From the NCBI RefSeq assembly GCF_001570585.1, contig NZ_BBXF01000002.1, positions 682,001 to 746,000 of the forward strand: a stretch of DNA of 64,000 nucleotides, given 5' to 3'. The DNA comes from Herbidospora daliensis (GTDB taxonomy: Bacteria > Actinomycetota > Actinomycetes > Streptosporangiales > Streptosporangiaceae). Below, one piece after another: positions 28,033 through 35,879 of the stretch. The translations under genes and the position numbers were made by a program. Position 1 is the first letter of the stretch. Each line of letters opens with the position of its first letter. Below the pieces are notes generated by a model. It made no database searches and was not told where the DNA came from. It saw nothing but the letters and a program-made list of their open reading frames with translations.

Positions 28033-28060
28033 AATCTATCCACGCTCAAGCCGGGGTCAA
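28033..28060 (-). promoter_or_regulatory. Predicted CHAP-gene promoter
   Basis: On the minus strand TTGACC - 16 nt - TAGATT (-35 at 28060-28055, -10 at 28038-28033), close to a housekeeping sigma consensus. It would start transcription near 28026. Confidence 0.5.
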
Positions 28061-28194
28061 ACGCTTCGCGGGGTTCTTTACTTTCGAACCGGTTTATCGA
28101 TTCAGGTAAAGCGATTTTACTTTTGTCGAATTCCCTTGCGGGCACGGGGATCGCGCACTGTCGGGAAGATCGCCGACCCTGGTAGCGTCGACGG

Positions 28195-29229
28195 ATGCTT
28201 TACCCAAAGAAGCTCAAACAGGGTGATCGTGTCGCCGTCGTCGCGCCCTCCGGAGGTCTCCCCGAGGTCTTCCCGATCCCGTTCGATCATGGTCTGCGGC
28301 GCCTCAGAGACGAGTTCGGGCTGGTCACGGTAGAGCTGCCGACCACTAGGCGGATGAACGCGACGCCGCAGGAAAGGGCCGCCGACATCACCGCGGCCTT
28401 CGCCGATCCGTCGATCAAGGCGCTCGTCGCGGCCATCGGGGGCGACGACCAGATCACCGTCATCCCGCATCTCGACGACGAGGTGATCAGACGCAATCCC
28501 AAGCCGTTCTTCGGCTACAGCGACAACACCAACCTGCTCGCGCACCTGTGGCGGCTGGGGATCGTCGGTTATCACGGGGGTTCGGTGATGGTGCAATTCG
28601 GCCGGGGCGGCGCGATGCACCCGATCACCAAGGCGTCTTTACATGCCGCTTTCTTTACCTCCGGTCCGTACGAGCTGACGGAGTCGTACGAATACGGCGA
28701 CGTCGAACAGGACTGGGAAGATCCGGAATTCGTCAATGGCGCGCCGCTCATGACCGAATGCGGCGGCTGGATATGGCACAACGCCGACCGGGTGGTCGAG
28801 GGCGTCACGTGGGGAGGCAACCTGGAGATCCTCCACTGGATGCTGGCCGCCGATCGCGACGTCGCGGCGCCGCAGACGTACACGGGCATGGTGCTCTTCA
28901 TCGAGACCAGCGAGGAGATGCCGTCGGCGGCCGAGGTGTTCCGCATGCTGCGCAACCTCGGGGAGCGCGGCATCCTCGGGCGGTTCGCGGCCGTGGTGTG
29001 CGGGCGGGCGAAGGCGTGGTCGTTCGAGCACCGGAACGGGCCCGAGGAGAAGGCGCGGTACGCGCGGGAGCAGCGGGAGGCGATCCTCCGGGCGCTGACC
29101 GTCTACGCGCCGGAGGCGCTGGCGGTCTTCGACGTGGACCTCGGGCACACCGACCCGCAGGTGGTCATCCCGTATGGCGGGCGGATGCGGCTCGACGGGC
29201 CTGCTCGGAAGATCACCGTGGACTACTGA
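28195..29229 (+). CDS. S66-family LD-carboxypeptidase / MccF-like peptidase
   Basis: 344 aa. Serine peptidase S66: nucleophile Ser in GYSDNTNL, preceded by AAIGGDD (oxyanion loop), the WGGNLEIL block carrying the Glu, and His in DLGHTDPQ. The family includes murein tetrapeptide LD-carboxypeptidases and MccF, which cleaves microcin C-type nucleotide-peptide antibiotics; the spacing is more MccF-like. TAGCGT (28183-28188) ends 6 nt before ATG, so a leaderless mRNA is likely. It lies beside other wall-active genes. Confidence 0.87.
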   Translation: MLYPKKLKQGDRVAVVAPSGGLPEVFPIPFDHGLRRLRDEFGLVTVELPTTRRMNATPQERAADITAAFADPSIKALVAAIGGDDQITVIPHLDDEVIRRNPKPFFGYSDNTNLLAHLWRLGIVGYHGGSVMVQFGRGGAMHPITKASLHAAFFTSGPYELTESYEYGDVEQDWEDPEFVNGAPLMTECGGWIWHNADRVVEGVTWGGNLEILHWMLAADRDVAAPQTYTGMVLFIETSEEMPSAAEVFRMLRNLGERGILGRFAAVVCGRAKAWSFEHRNGPEEKARYAREQREAILRALTVYAPEALAVFDVDLGHTDPQVVIPYGGRMRLDGPARKITVDY

Positions 29230-29238
29230 CCGCGTCTC

Positions 29239-29973
29239 TCAGCGGCCGCTCTTGCTGAAGTGCTGGTAGTCCTTGGTGCCGGTCCAGTCGCCGCCCCAGC
29301 CCCAGCCGATGCTCGCGAACGCCTCGACCACTCGGTCGCCGGCGTTGATCACGCCGGGCTTCTTCAGCGGTCGGTCGACGAAGTCGTCGGCGTTGCTGTG
29401 GGCGTGCGCGCCGTCGGCCTCCACGTAGGGGTTCTCCCTCGGGTTGAGGTCGACCGCCAGGCCGTAGGCGTGTTGCGACCAGTTCGTCGAGCCCGTCGCG
29501 GCGCGGCAGTTGAAGGCGGAGGTGTTGTCGGCGTCGATCGAGGCGTAGTCGTCGCCCTTGTACTTGTCGACCAGTTCCATGCGCTTGATGGGGAAGCGGA
29601 AGTCGTACAACTTCTTGAAGACCGAGGCGACGTCTTCGGCCACCGACGCGTTCACGACGAGTTGGCCGGTGTGGGCCTTGTCGTCGAATCCCCAGTACGT
29701 CATGGTGATCATCCGCAGGTCGTTCAGGCCGACCGGGCAGCCCGGACGCCAGGAATATCTCACCTGGTCACGGGTCACCTTCGTGATCTTCGACGTGAAC
29801 TCGGGCGGGGCCGTCGGTGTCGGCGATGGGCTCGCGGCGGCCGAGGCCGCGGGCGTCGTCTCCGTCACGATCGGGGCGGGCGAGACGGCCGCGGGGGTGG
29901 TCGTGGCGCCGCACGCCACCGCCCCCAGGCTTGCCGTCAGCCCCACTGCCAGCGCTGACCTGCGGATTGACAT
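29239..29973 (-). CDS. M15-family D-Ala-D-Ala peptidase lipoprotein
   Basis: 244 aa: signal peptide with lipobox VAC (Cys 21), ~35-residue Ala/Ser/Pro/Thr linker, and an M15C peptidase domain with zinc ligands in SQHAYGLAVDLNP (HxxxxxxD) and DYQHFS. These enzymes trim D-alanyl or L-Ala-D-Glu bonds in peptidoglycan outside the membrane. It is convergent with the S66 peptidase gene, 9 nt apart. Confidence 0.87.
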   Translation of the reverse strand: MSIRRSALAVGLTASLGAVACGATTTPAAVSPAPIVTETTPAASAAASPSPTPTAPPEFTSKITKVTRDQVRYSWRPGCPVGLNDLRMITMTYWGFDDKAHTGQLVVNASVAEDVASVFKKLYDFRFPIKRMELVDKYKGDDYASIDADNTSAFNCRAATGSTNWSQHAYGLAVDLNPRENPYVEADGAHAHSNADDFVDRPLKKPGVINAGDRVVEAFASIGWGWGGDWTGTKDYQHFSKSGR

Positions 29974-30166
29974 GCTTCGAGCGTACCCACGCCGATGTCG
30001 GACTTTCCGATCAGCGTCAGGGTTTTACGGTGAAACGCTCGCGCATGTGTTCGGATCCGCGCTACAGTCGATCGCATCGGATCGAACAGATGTTCCCTGT
30101 GAAAGCCCTGGTAGGTGGTGTGCGATGGCGGTCGGGCTGGTGGCGCGGCCTCACGGCGCGACACGC

Positions 30167-30192
30167 CGTAGGTCTTTCTACGGAAATCTACG
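30167..30192. promoter_or_regulatory. CTACG inverted and direct repeats upstream of the ATPase
   Basis: CGTAG - 6 nt - CTACG (30167-30182) followed by another CTACG (30188-30192), 35 nt before the ATPase start. The same TCTACG word recurs in the hairpin after the gene. Possible operator; role inferred only. Confidence 0.35.
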
Positions 30193-30226
30193 ACGGCCGC
30201 TATATCCGGTCATAAAGTCCGACACC

Positions 30227-31408
30227 GTGGACCCTGTGCGCAACCCCTATGCCCCCGGTGCGGGGCAGCGCCCTCCCGAGCTGGCCGGGCGCGATCGTGA
30301 GCTGCAGCAGTTCGAGGTCGTGCTCGAGCGGGTGGCCCGCGGGCGGCCCGAGCGGAGCATGGTGATCACGGGGCTGCGGGGTGTCGGCAAGACCGTGCTG
30401 CTCAACACGTTCAAGTCGATGGCCATCCAGCGGTTGTGGGGGACGGGCAAGATCGAGGCCCGGCCCGAGCAGTCGATCCGGCGGCCCGTCGCGGCGGCGC
30501 TGCACATGGCGGTCCGCGAGCTGGCGCCCCGGCATCGGGCGCCCGAGCGCATCGACGAGTTCCTGGGCGTGCTGAAGGCGTTCGCGATGCGCGATCCGTC
30601 GGCCGCCAAGGGCACCACCCACTGGTCGCCCGGCATCGACGTGCCCGCCGCGCGGGGCCGCGCCGACTCCGGCGACCTCGAGATCGACCTGACCGAGCTG
30701 CTCAGCGACGCCGCCGGCGTGGCGACCGACCTCGGGGTCGGCATCGCGCTGTTCATCGACGAGATGCAAGACGTGCCGGCCGCCGACATCTCGGCGCTCT
30801 GCGCGGCCTGTCACGAGTTGTCGCAGATAGGCGGGCCGCTGATCGTGGTGGGTGCGGGGCTGCCGCACCTGCCGTCGGTGTTGTCGGCGTCCAAGAGCTA
30901 TTCAGAACGGCTTTTCCGGTACGCCAGGATCGACCGCCTCGACCGGGAAGCCGCCGACATGGCGTTGATCGTCCCGGCCGAGGAAGAAGGCGTGGCGTTC
31001 ACCAGCGACGCCCTCGACGCCCTTTACGAGGCCGCCGACGGCTACCCCTACTTCGTCCAGGCCTACGGCAAGGTCGCCTGGGACCTGGCGCCGCGCAGCC
31101 CGATCACCGCCGAAGACATCAAGGTGTCGGCGCCCGAGGCCGAGGAGGAGCTCGCCGTCGGGTTCTTCGGTAGCCGCTACGAACGGGCGACCCCGGCCGA
31201 GCGCGACTACATGCACGCCATGGCGCAGCTCGGCGACGACCCGGTGGCGACCGCCGAGGTCGCCGAGGCGCTGGGGCGCAAGCCGTCCAGCCTGTCGCCG
31301 GCCCGCGACAGTCTCATCAAGAAAGGCCTGATCTACAGCGCCGAACGCGGCCTGATCGCGTTCACCGTTCCCCATTTCGGCCGGTTCCTGCGTGCGCAGC
31401 CCGTCTGA
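30227..31408 (+). CDS. AAA ATPase, ORC/Cdc6-like
   Basis: 393 aa from GTG 30227. N-terminal NPY.PGAGQRPPELAGRD lead-in, Walker A GLRGVGKTVLL, Walker B ALFIDEMQDV, sensor VVGAGLPHL and a C-terminal winged-helix-like region (TAEVAEALGRKPSSLSPARDSL). Proteins of this type (archaeal-ORC-like ATPases) are widespread in actinobacteria with no defined role. It stands alone, flanked by inverted repeats on both sides. A second GTG at 30236 is possible. Confidence 0.82.
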   Translation: MDPVRNPYAPGAGQRPPELAGRDRELQQFEVVLERVARGRPERSMVITGLRGVGKTVLLNTFKSMAIQRLWGTGKIEARPEQSIRRPVAAALHMAVRELAPRHRAPERIDEFLGVLKAFAMRDPSAAKGTTHWSPGIDVPAARGRADSGDLEIDLTELLSDAAGVATDLGVGIALFIDEMQDVPAADISALCAACHELSQIGGPLIVVGAGLPHLPSVLSASKSYSERLFRYARIDRLDREAADMALIVPAEEEGVAFTSDALDALYEAADGYPYFVQAYGKVAWDLAPRSPITAEDIKVSAPEAEEELAVGFFGSRYERATPAERDYMHAMAQLGDDPVATAEVAEALGRKPSSLSPARDSLIKKGLIYSAERGLIAFTVPHFGRFLRAQPV

Positions 31409-31417
31409 TCCCTTGTC

Positions 31418-31461
31418 CTCTCTACGGCTTTCTAGAGGGGAAGCTAGAGAGTCGTAGAGAG
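31418..31461. terminator. 18-bp stem after the ATPase gene
   Basis: CTCTCTACGG...TCTAG pairs with CTAGAGAG...GTAGAGAG over 18 positions (16 Watson-Crick, two G-U) with an 8-nt loop. A Rho-independent type hairpin lacking a strong T tract. Confidence 0.65.
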
Positions 31462-31470
31462 CTAAATCAG

Positions 31471-31508
31471 CCGTGTCTAAGGGTTTCTAGAGAGAAGCCG
31501 AGACACGG
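31471..31508. terminator. Second hairpin, overlapping the MauE-like gene end
   Basis: CCGTGTCT / AGACACGG with an inner GGTTTCT / AGAAGCC stem, 9 nt after the first hairpin. It includes the stop of the convergent minus-strand gene, so it probably terminates that operon. Confidence 0.55.
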
Positions 31509-32290
31509 ATAGATTGCTGGATGGGCGTGTGCCCGCCGACCACCGCGACGCGGACCGGCGGGCGCCGCCCGCTCAGGTAGACCGCGAAGACGACTTCCGC
31601 GCCGTTGAGCGCCTCGAAGACGTAGAAGCGCCAGCAGAGTTCCCGCCACGAGTCGCTCGGCATCTCGCTGCCGAGCAGGTGGGCGTGGTTGCGCCAGACC
31701 GTGCTCGACCGCAGCCGGGCCGCGGCCCGCTCGGGAGCGAAGGGGCGCAGTTCGCAGGGCGCGCGATACTTCAGCCGGGCGTAGGTCTCCTCGATCTCCG
31801 GCGACAGCGCCAGCAACACCACCGTGAAACCGGCCAGCCAGGCGAGCATCTGCCAGGTCGGCGACGGCAGGCCCGGGGAGCCGTCGAGGGCGACGACCAC
31901 GGCCATGCCGGTCAGGACGAGGGTGCGCATGATCGCGCGCAGGCCCACCGGGGTCGCGCTCACGTCGCCGAAACAGCCGCAGCCGGCGTCGGGGCGGCGG
32001 CGGCGCAGGTCGTACAGGACATAGGTGGCGACCGTGAAGAACGCCACGGTCATCCAGCGGGGAGCCGGGTGGTCGATCAGCAGCAGGCCCGCGACCAGGC
32101 CGAACTCGCCGACCGCGCAGCAGATGAGGGCGTTCTTGCGCCAGCTCTCGGGGGCCAGCACGGCCGGTCCGAGCCGGCCGAAGGCGCCGGGCTCCGAGTC
32201 TCGCCCGGCCGTGACGAGCTTGGCGACCCCGCCGATCACCAGCATGAACACCAGAATGGGTTGCGCCGCCCCGGCGACCATTCCGCTCAC
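31487..32290 (-). CDS. MauE/DoxX-like membrane protein
   Basis: 267 aa. About five TM helices in the first ~175 residues and the MauE signature DAGCGCFGDVS, where a Cys pair faces the active side. The C-terminal ~90 residues are cytoplasmic (LKYRAPCELRPF...VAVVGGHTPI) and not part of standard MauE. MauE proteins assist disulphide formation or redox delivery, originally for methylamine dehydrogenase; no mau genes are here. GTG 32290 overlaps the upstream stop (GTGA), so it is coupled to the Cys-rich double-psi-barrel protein. Confidence 0.8.
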   Translation of the reverse strand: MSGMVAGAAQPILVFMLVIGGVAKLVTAGRDSEPGAFGRLGPAVLAPESWRKNALICCAVGEFGLVAGLLLIDHPAPRWMTVAFFTVATYVLYDLRRRRPDAGCGCFGDVSATPVGLRAIMRTLVLTGMAVVVALDGSPGLPSPTWQMLAWLAGFTVVLLALSPEIEETYARLKYRAPCELRPFAPERAAARLRSSTVWRNHAHLLGSEMPSDSWRELCWRFYVFEALNGAEVVFAVYLSGRRPPVRVAVVGGHTPIQQSIRVSASL

Positions 32291-33237
32291 CCCAATCCCA
32301 CGCGCACGTTGAAGCAGCCGTTGGTCAGATCGCCGCCGAGTTCCACGTAAGACATGGCCGACAGCTCCACCACCCGCCCCCGGGGGGATGTGCCACATTC
32401 CACGCATCGGTCGCAGAACCGCCCCGCCATGCAGCCACAGGCCACCACGGGAAGCACGGTCGCGCGATCGGCGCAGACATTCCGTACATGAACGCTCGAA
32501 CCGAGCGCGAGATAAGGGAGAGCGGCGCACGAGACGCCCGCGTCGCCGCAACCGGTGTCCGACTGCTCCAGCATCGGGTAGGCCGCGCCCGCTTCGATGT
32601 GGTCTGACCAGACGGCCGTCCCGGAGATCTTCGACTGTACGCCGCCATAAGCCCCCGGAGGATCGGGGACGTGGGCCGCCCGGTAGGCGGGCTGCGAGGT
32701 GGCCGGGATCTGCGCGAGCGCGGTCGTGCCCTCGACGGTGCCGATCGCGTCGAACAGGAAGCCGGGTTCGAGCCGCGGATAACGCACCCTGACCCGGCCC
32801 GACGACCGATAGGGGATCACCACCGACCGGCGGCCCCGGTGTGGCCCGCAGTCGAGCACGACGGAGATGTCATCACGACCCGAGACGGACAGGATGATCC
32901 CGGTCATCCGGGTCACGTCGGCCCAGATGCGGTCGACGACCTTGCCCTGCCGGAGCGCCCGGATGATCACCCGGGCGCCCACCGGCAGGTCCGCCGGGGC
33001 CACGAAGCCCCCCCGCCAGGCCTTCGCCCAATGGGCGATGACCAGGCGCTCCTCGCGGCCCTCGTCGTCTTCGATGATGATCAGGTGGGGACTGACGTCG
33101 AGAATGGTGCCGCTGACGGCGTCGAGCAGCACTCCCGTCTCGGCGTGCGCGCGCGGCGGTTCGAGCTCGCGGCCGAGCACGGCCGCCGCCAAGGCTCTCC
33201 GGCGTTTCGCTGGTATCCCCACGCTCTGTAGCCTCAC
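32287..33237 (-). CDS. Cys-rich protein with RlpA-like double-psi barrel
   Basis: 316 aa, GTG start. The N-terminal ~180 residues contain repeated SH3/OB-like strands (LLDAVSGTILDVS, RMTGIILSVSG). The last ~110 resemble an RlpA/expansin-type double-psi barrel: SGTAVWSDH, CAALPYLALGSSVHVRNV, CGTSPRGRVVELS and DLTNGCFNVRV. Ten Cys cluster there (e.g. VACGCMAGRFCDRCVEC). No signal peptide is seen, odd for a disulphide- or metal-rich wall domain. Coupling to a MauE-like redox protein suggests its Cys are oxidised or reduced by that partner. Confidence 0.7.
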   Translation of the reverse strand: MRLQSVGIPAKRRRALAAAVLGRELEPPRAHAETGVLLDAVSGTILDVSPHLIIIEDDEGREERLVIAHWAKAWRGGFVAPADLPVGARVIIRALRQGKVVDRIWADVTRMTGIILSVSGRDDISVVLDCGPHRGRRSVVIPYRSSGRVRVRYPRLEPGFLFDAIGTVEGTTALAQIPATSQPAYRAAHVPDPPGAYGGVQSKISGTAVWSDHIEAGAAYPMLEQSDTGCGDAGVSCAALPYLALGSSVHVRNVCADRATVLPVVACGCMAGRFCDRCVECGTSPRGRVVELSAMSYVELGGDLTNGCFNVRVGLG

Positions 33238-33364
33238 ATGTCGTCTGCCCTAATAGAGGCATAATTCAGGCGTTGACTGCCGAGCGGGATCAGAATCCTC
33301 GTACTGGATGGAATCCCATGTCCCCCGTGTCAGGGCATATCACCACCTCGACGGCTTGTCCCTT

Positions 33365-33847
33365 TTAAGTGGCGGCTTCGATTTCCTCGGCGCCGGCGGT
33401 GGCGCAGGGCCGCACGACGTCCCGGATGAGGCGGAGGGTCTCCAGGAAATGATCGAGCTCGGCCGGCTGCAGCAACCCGGTGAACCAGTGCTCGATGTCT
33501 TCGAGGTGCCGGGGCAGCACCTCGATCAGCCGGGCCCGCCCGGCGTCGGTGATCTGGGGGTAGAAGGCGCGCCGGTCGGTCGCGCAGGCCTCGCGGGAGA
33601 CCAGGCCCTCGCGCTCCAGCCGGTCGATGACGCGGGTGATGCCGCTGGTGGATAGGTTGGTCTGAGCTGCGAGGTCACTCATGCGGAGCCCCTGGCCAGG
33701 GGATCGGGCCAGCCGGATCAGCGTCTCGAAGTCGACCTCGGAGAGGCCGGCCTCCGCGAAGGCGCGCCGATTTTTGTCGGCGATGCCCGTGTAGACCTCG
33801 GCGAACAGCCCCATTGCGGTCAGCCGAGGGTCGTCGAATGGATCCAT
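33365..33847 (-). CDS. MarR-family regulator
   Basis: 160-aa winged-helix regulator: recognition region MSDLAAQTNLSTSGITRVIDRLEREGLV and wing ACATDRRAFYPQIT. It is divergent from the YceI gene, 108 nt away; the gap contains TGTC-CGGTA-GACA (33888-33900) and TTTG-N6-CAAA, plausible operator dyads. It most likely controls the YceI gene and itself. Ligand unknown. Confidence 0.88.
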   Translation of the reverse strand: MDPFDDPRLTAMGLFAEVYTGIADKNRRAFAEAGLSEVDFETLIRLARSPGQGLRMSDLAAQTNLSTSGITRVIDRLEREGLVSREACATDRRAFYPQITDAGRARLIEVLPRHLEDIEHWFTGLLQPAELDHFLETLRLIRDVVRPCATAGAEEIEAAT

Positions 33848-33955
33848 GCGTCGAGTCTACGCCACGATGGTTGACGGCAGGAATATCTGTCCGGTAGACA
33901 TTTGTTGGAGCAAACATCCGCAGGACAACTACCGCCTCTCCTGGAGTTAACGATC

Positions 33956-34519
33956 ATGAGCGTACGCGAGTGGAACGGCCAGACCATCCCCACGGCCGGC
34001 ACCTTCACCCTTGACGTCGCACACACCCGCGTCGGCTTCGTGGCCAAGCACATGATGGTCAGCAAGGTCCGGGGCAACTTCGAGAAGTTCGACGGCACCA
34101 TCACCGTCGCCGAAGAGCCGCTCCAGTCCAGCGTCGACGTCACCCTCGAGGCCGCGTCGATCACCACCCACGTCGGCGACCGCGACAACCACCTCCGCAG
34201 CGACGACTTCCTCGCCGCCGACAAGTACCCGCAGATCACCTTCAAGAGCCTCCGCGTCGAGAACGTCTCCGGCGACGAGTTCACCCTCGTCGGCGAGCTC
34301 ACCATCCGCGACGTGACCCAGGAGGTCCCGCTCCGCGTCGAGTTCGGCGGCGCCGCCACGAACCCGTGGGGCCAGGAGATCTTCGGCTTCTCCGCCGAGA
34401 CCGAGATCGACCGCGAGGTCTTCGGCCTGACCTGGAACCAGGCGCTGGAGACCGGTGGCGTGCTGGTCAGCAAGAAGATCAAGATTGAGATCGAGGGCGA
34501 GGCCGTGCGTCAGGCCTGA
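33956..34519 (+). CDS. YceI-family lipid-binding protein
   Basis: 187-aa lipocalin-like YceI domain: AGTFTLDVAHTRVGFVAKHMMVSKVRG, the HLRSDDFL loop, FG.SAE.EIDRE.FGL and the closing strand VLVSKKIKIEIEGEAV. It lacks a signal peptide, like most actinobacterial YceI proteins; the family binds polyisoprenoids. ATG 33956 is preceded by CTGGAG at 9 nt. Probably regulated by the divergent MarR. Confidence 0.92.
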   Translation: MSVREWNGQTIPTAGTFTLDVAHTRVGFVAKHMMVSKVRGNFEKFDGTITVAEEPLQSSVDVTLEAASITTHVGDRDNHLRSDDFLAADKYPQITFKSLRVENVSGDEFTLVGELTIRDVTQEVPLRVEFGGAATNPWGQEIFGFSAETEIDREVFGLTWNQALETGGVLVSKKIKIEIEGEAVRQA

Positions 34520-34644
34520 CGCCTCCTCCCTGTCGCGCGGACCTTGTCCACAGGCTGTGGATAAGGTCTGTGCGACGCGACGCGCATCCACTTTGCCGCG
34601 TCGGCGGATCGCCGGTACTCTGTCGGGAGCCGATATGGCTGCCA

Positions 34645-34734
34645 GGAGGTTTCGCCTAGTCCGGTCTATGGCGCCGCACTGCTAATGCGGTTTGGGTCTC
34701 AAGCCCATCCGGGGTTCAAATCCCCGAACCTCCG
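34645..34734 (+). tRNA. tRNA-Ser (anticodon GCT)
   Basis: 90-nt class II tRNA with a long variable arm. Acceptor GGAGGTT pairs AACCTCC, anticodon loop CTGCTAA reads GCT, T arm CCGGGGTTCAAATCCCCG; discriminator G, CCA not encoded. Its 3' end is the attachment site of the adjoining integrase remnant. Confidence 0.95.
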
Positions 34735-35258
34735 CAGTTCAGAGGCCCTCTTCCCTTAACGGGACGAGGGCCTTTTTGCTGCCTGAAACGGGTCAGTGTT
34801 GCAGTTTGGGTCGCAGTTTGGGTTGCAGTTTGAGCGGGGCCGAGGCGGTCGCTGGCGTCCTTCATTTGGAGGCTTGCGACGTGGGTGTAGCGCTCGGTCG
34901 TGGTGACCTTGGTGTGGCCGAGGACCTCTTGCACGACGCAGATGTGCACACCCTGTTCTATGAGGAGCGTTGCGGCGGTGTGGCGGGCGTCGTGGACTCG
35001 GGCGTCTCGGATCTTGGCCTGACGGAGGACCGACTTCCAGACCTTCCAGTCTTCGGTTCGTTCGATGGGGCCGCCGAGCCTGGTCGCGAAGACGAGGTCA
35101 TTGTCTTCCCACCTGTCGCCGGCCTTCAGACGTTCGGCGGCCTGGAGTCGGCGGTGTTCCCTCAGCAGGGCAAGGAGGGCGGGCGGGCATTGAAGGGTGA
35201 GTTTGGACTTGCCCTTGCGCTGGCGGAACTCCAGGCCGCCGCCTGATTTGGGGGGCAT
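34716..35258 (-). pseudogene. Tyrosine recombinase (integrase), N-terminally truncated
   Basis: Only the C-terminal ~180 residues of an integrase: HDARHTAATLL, GHTKVTTTERYTHV with the catalytic His and Tyr, and an Arg region further upstream missing or altered. An in-frame stop lies ~16 codons before the first Met, so the SAM-like N-terminal and half the catalytic domain are gone. The stop lies inside tRNA-Ser, so the frame runs through the presumed att site, as in genuine tRNA-integrated actinomycete elements. The repeats in the tail (QTATQTATQTAT) are common in such integrases. Confidence 0.82.
34743..34777 (+). terminator. tRNA-Ser terminator
   Basis: AGGCCCTC...TCCC / GGGA...GAGGGCCT followed by TTTTT; one of the few T-tailed terminators in the window. 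It lies within the 3' part of the integrase remnant. Confidence 0.8.
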
Positions 35259-35879
35259 TTGTCCGCGTGGGCCGTCCGGTCTTTCAAGCGGGGGGCACCG
35301 GTATCAGGCGTGGCCGGACTTCTTGCGGTCCTCTTTGCATGAGGGTTCGTGCGAGTGGATCTTGTAGTTCCCCCATGCGCGGCACGTGGTGCTATTTCTA
35401 GCCGCAGGGCGCCGCAGGTTGTCGGTGACGATCGGCGGGCCAGGACTTCATTCCTCAGCCAGACCATCGGTTGTATGGGCATCGGGCGAGATGTAACGCA
35501 ACCACGCCGCCGTTGCGGCGGCCCTCGGGTGCAGCCTCGAGCCCGTCGATGTGCTCACCAAGGAGCTCGACCGGACTTGGCGCTAGACCGGCTCGACTGA
35601 GGCCGGGTGCTTCCGGCCAGCGCACCTCGTCGCGCTGCCGATGTTCGTCCCCTCGACGGCTGACCTCAGATGCGGGGCGTTGAGGTTCAGCCGGGACCGG
35701 TCTTGCCGCCCAAAGTGCGTCGCCGCGCATCGATGGCGACTTCAGCGACCTGGCAGGCGATATGGGCGAGAAGTCCTACAGGACAGCAAAGTTGGCATAG
35801 GTGATGGTCCTTCGTAATGATCCGTTTTGTCGGTATCGGTCTCTACTCTGAGCGCCGATAGTGAGAAGGGATCTGCTCT
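35259..35879. other. Decayed sequence of the tRNA-Ser island
   Basis: 620 nt without an intact gene. A minus-strand reading frame around 35305-35450 has protein-like sequence (e.g. WGNYKIHSHEPSC) but no start codon. It may be the relic of an excisionase or adjacent element gene upstream of the integrase; not identified. Confidence 0.4.

Noticed and set aside
34716-35258. Functional integrase
   Set aside because: N-terminal half missing, in-frame stop just upstream, no paired att repeat found.
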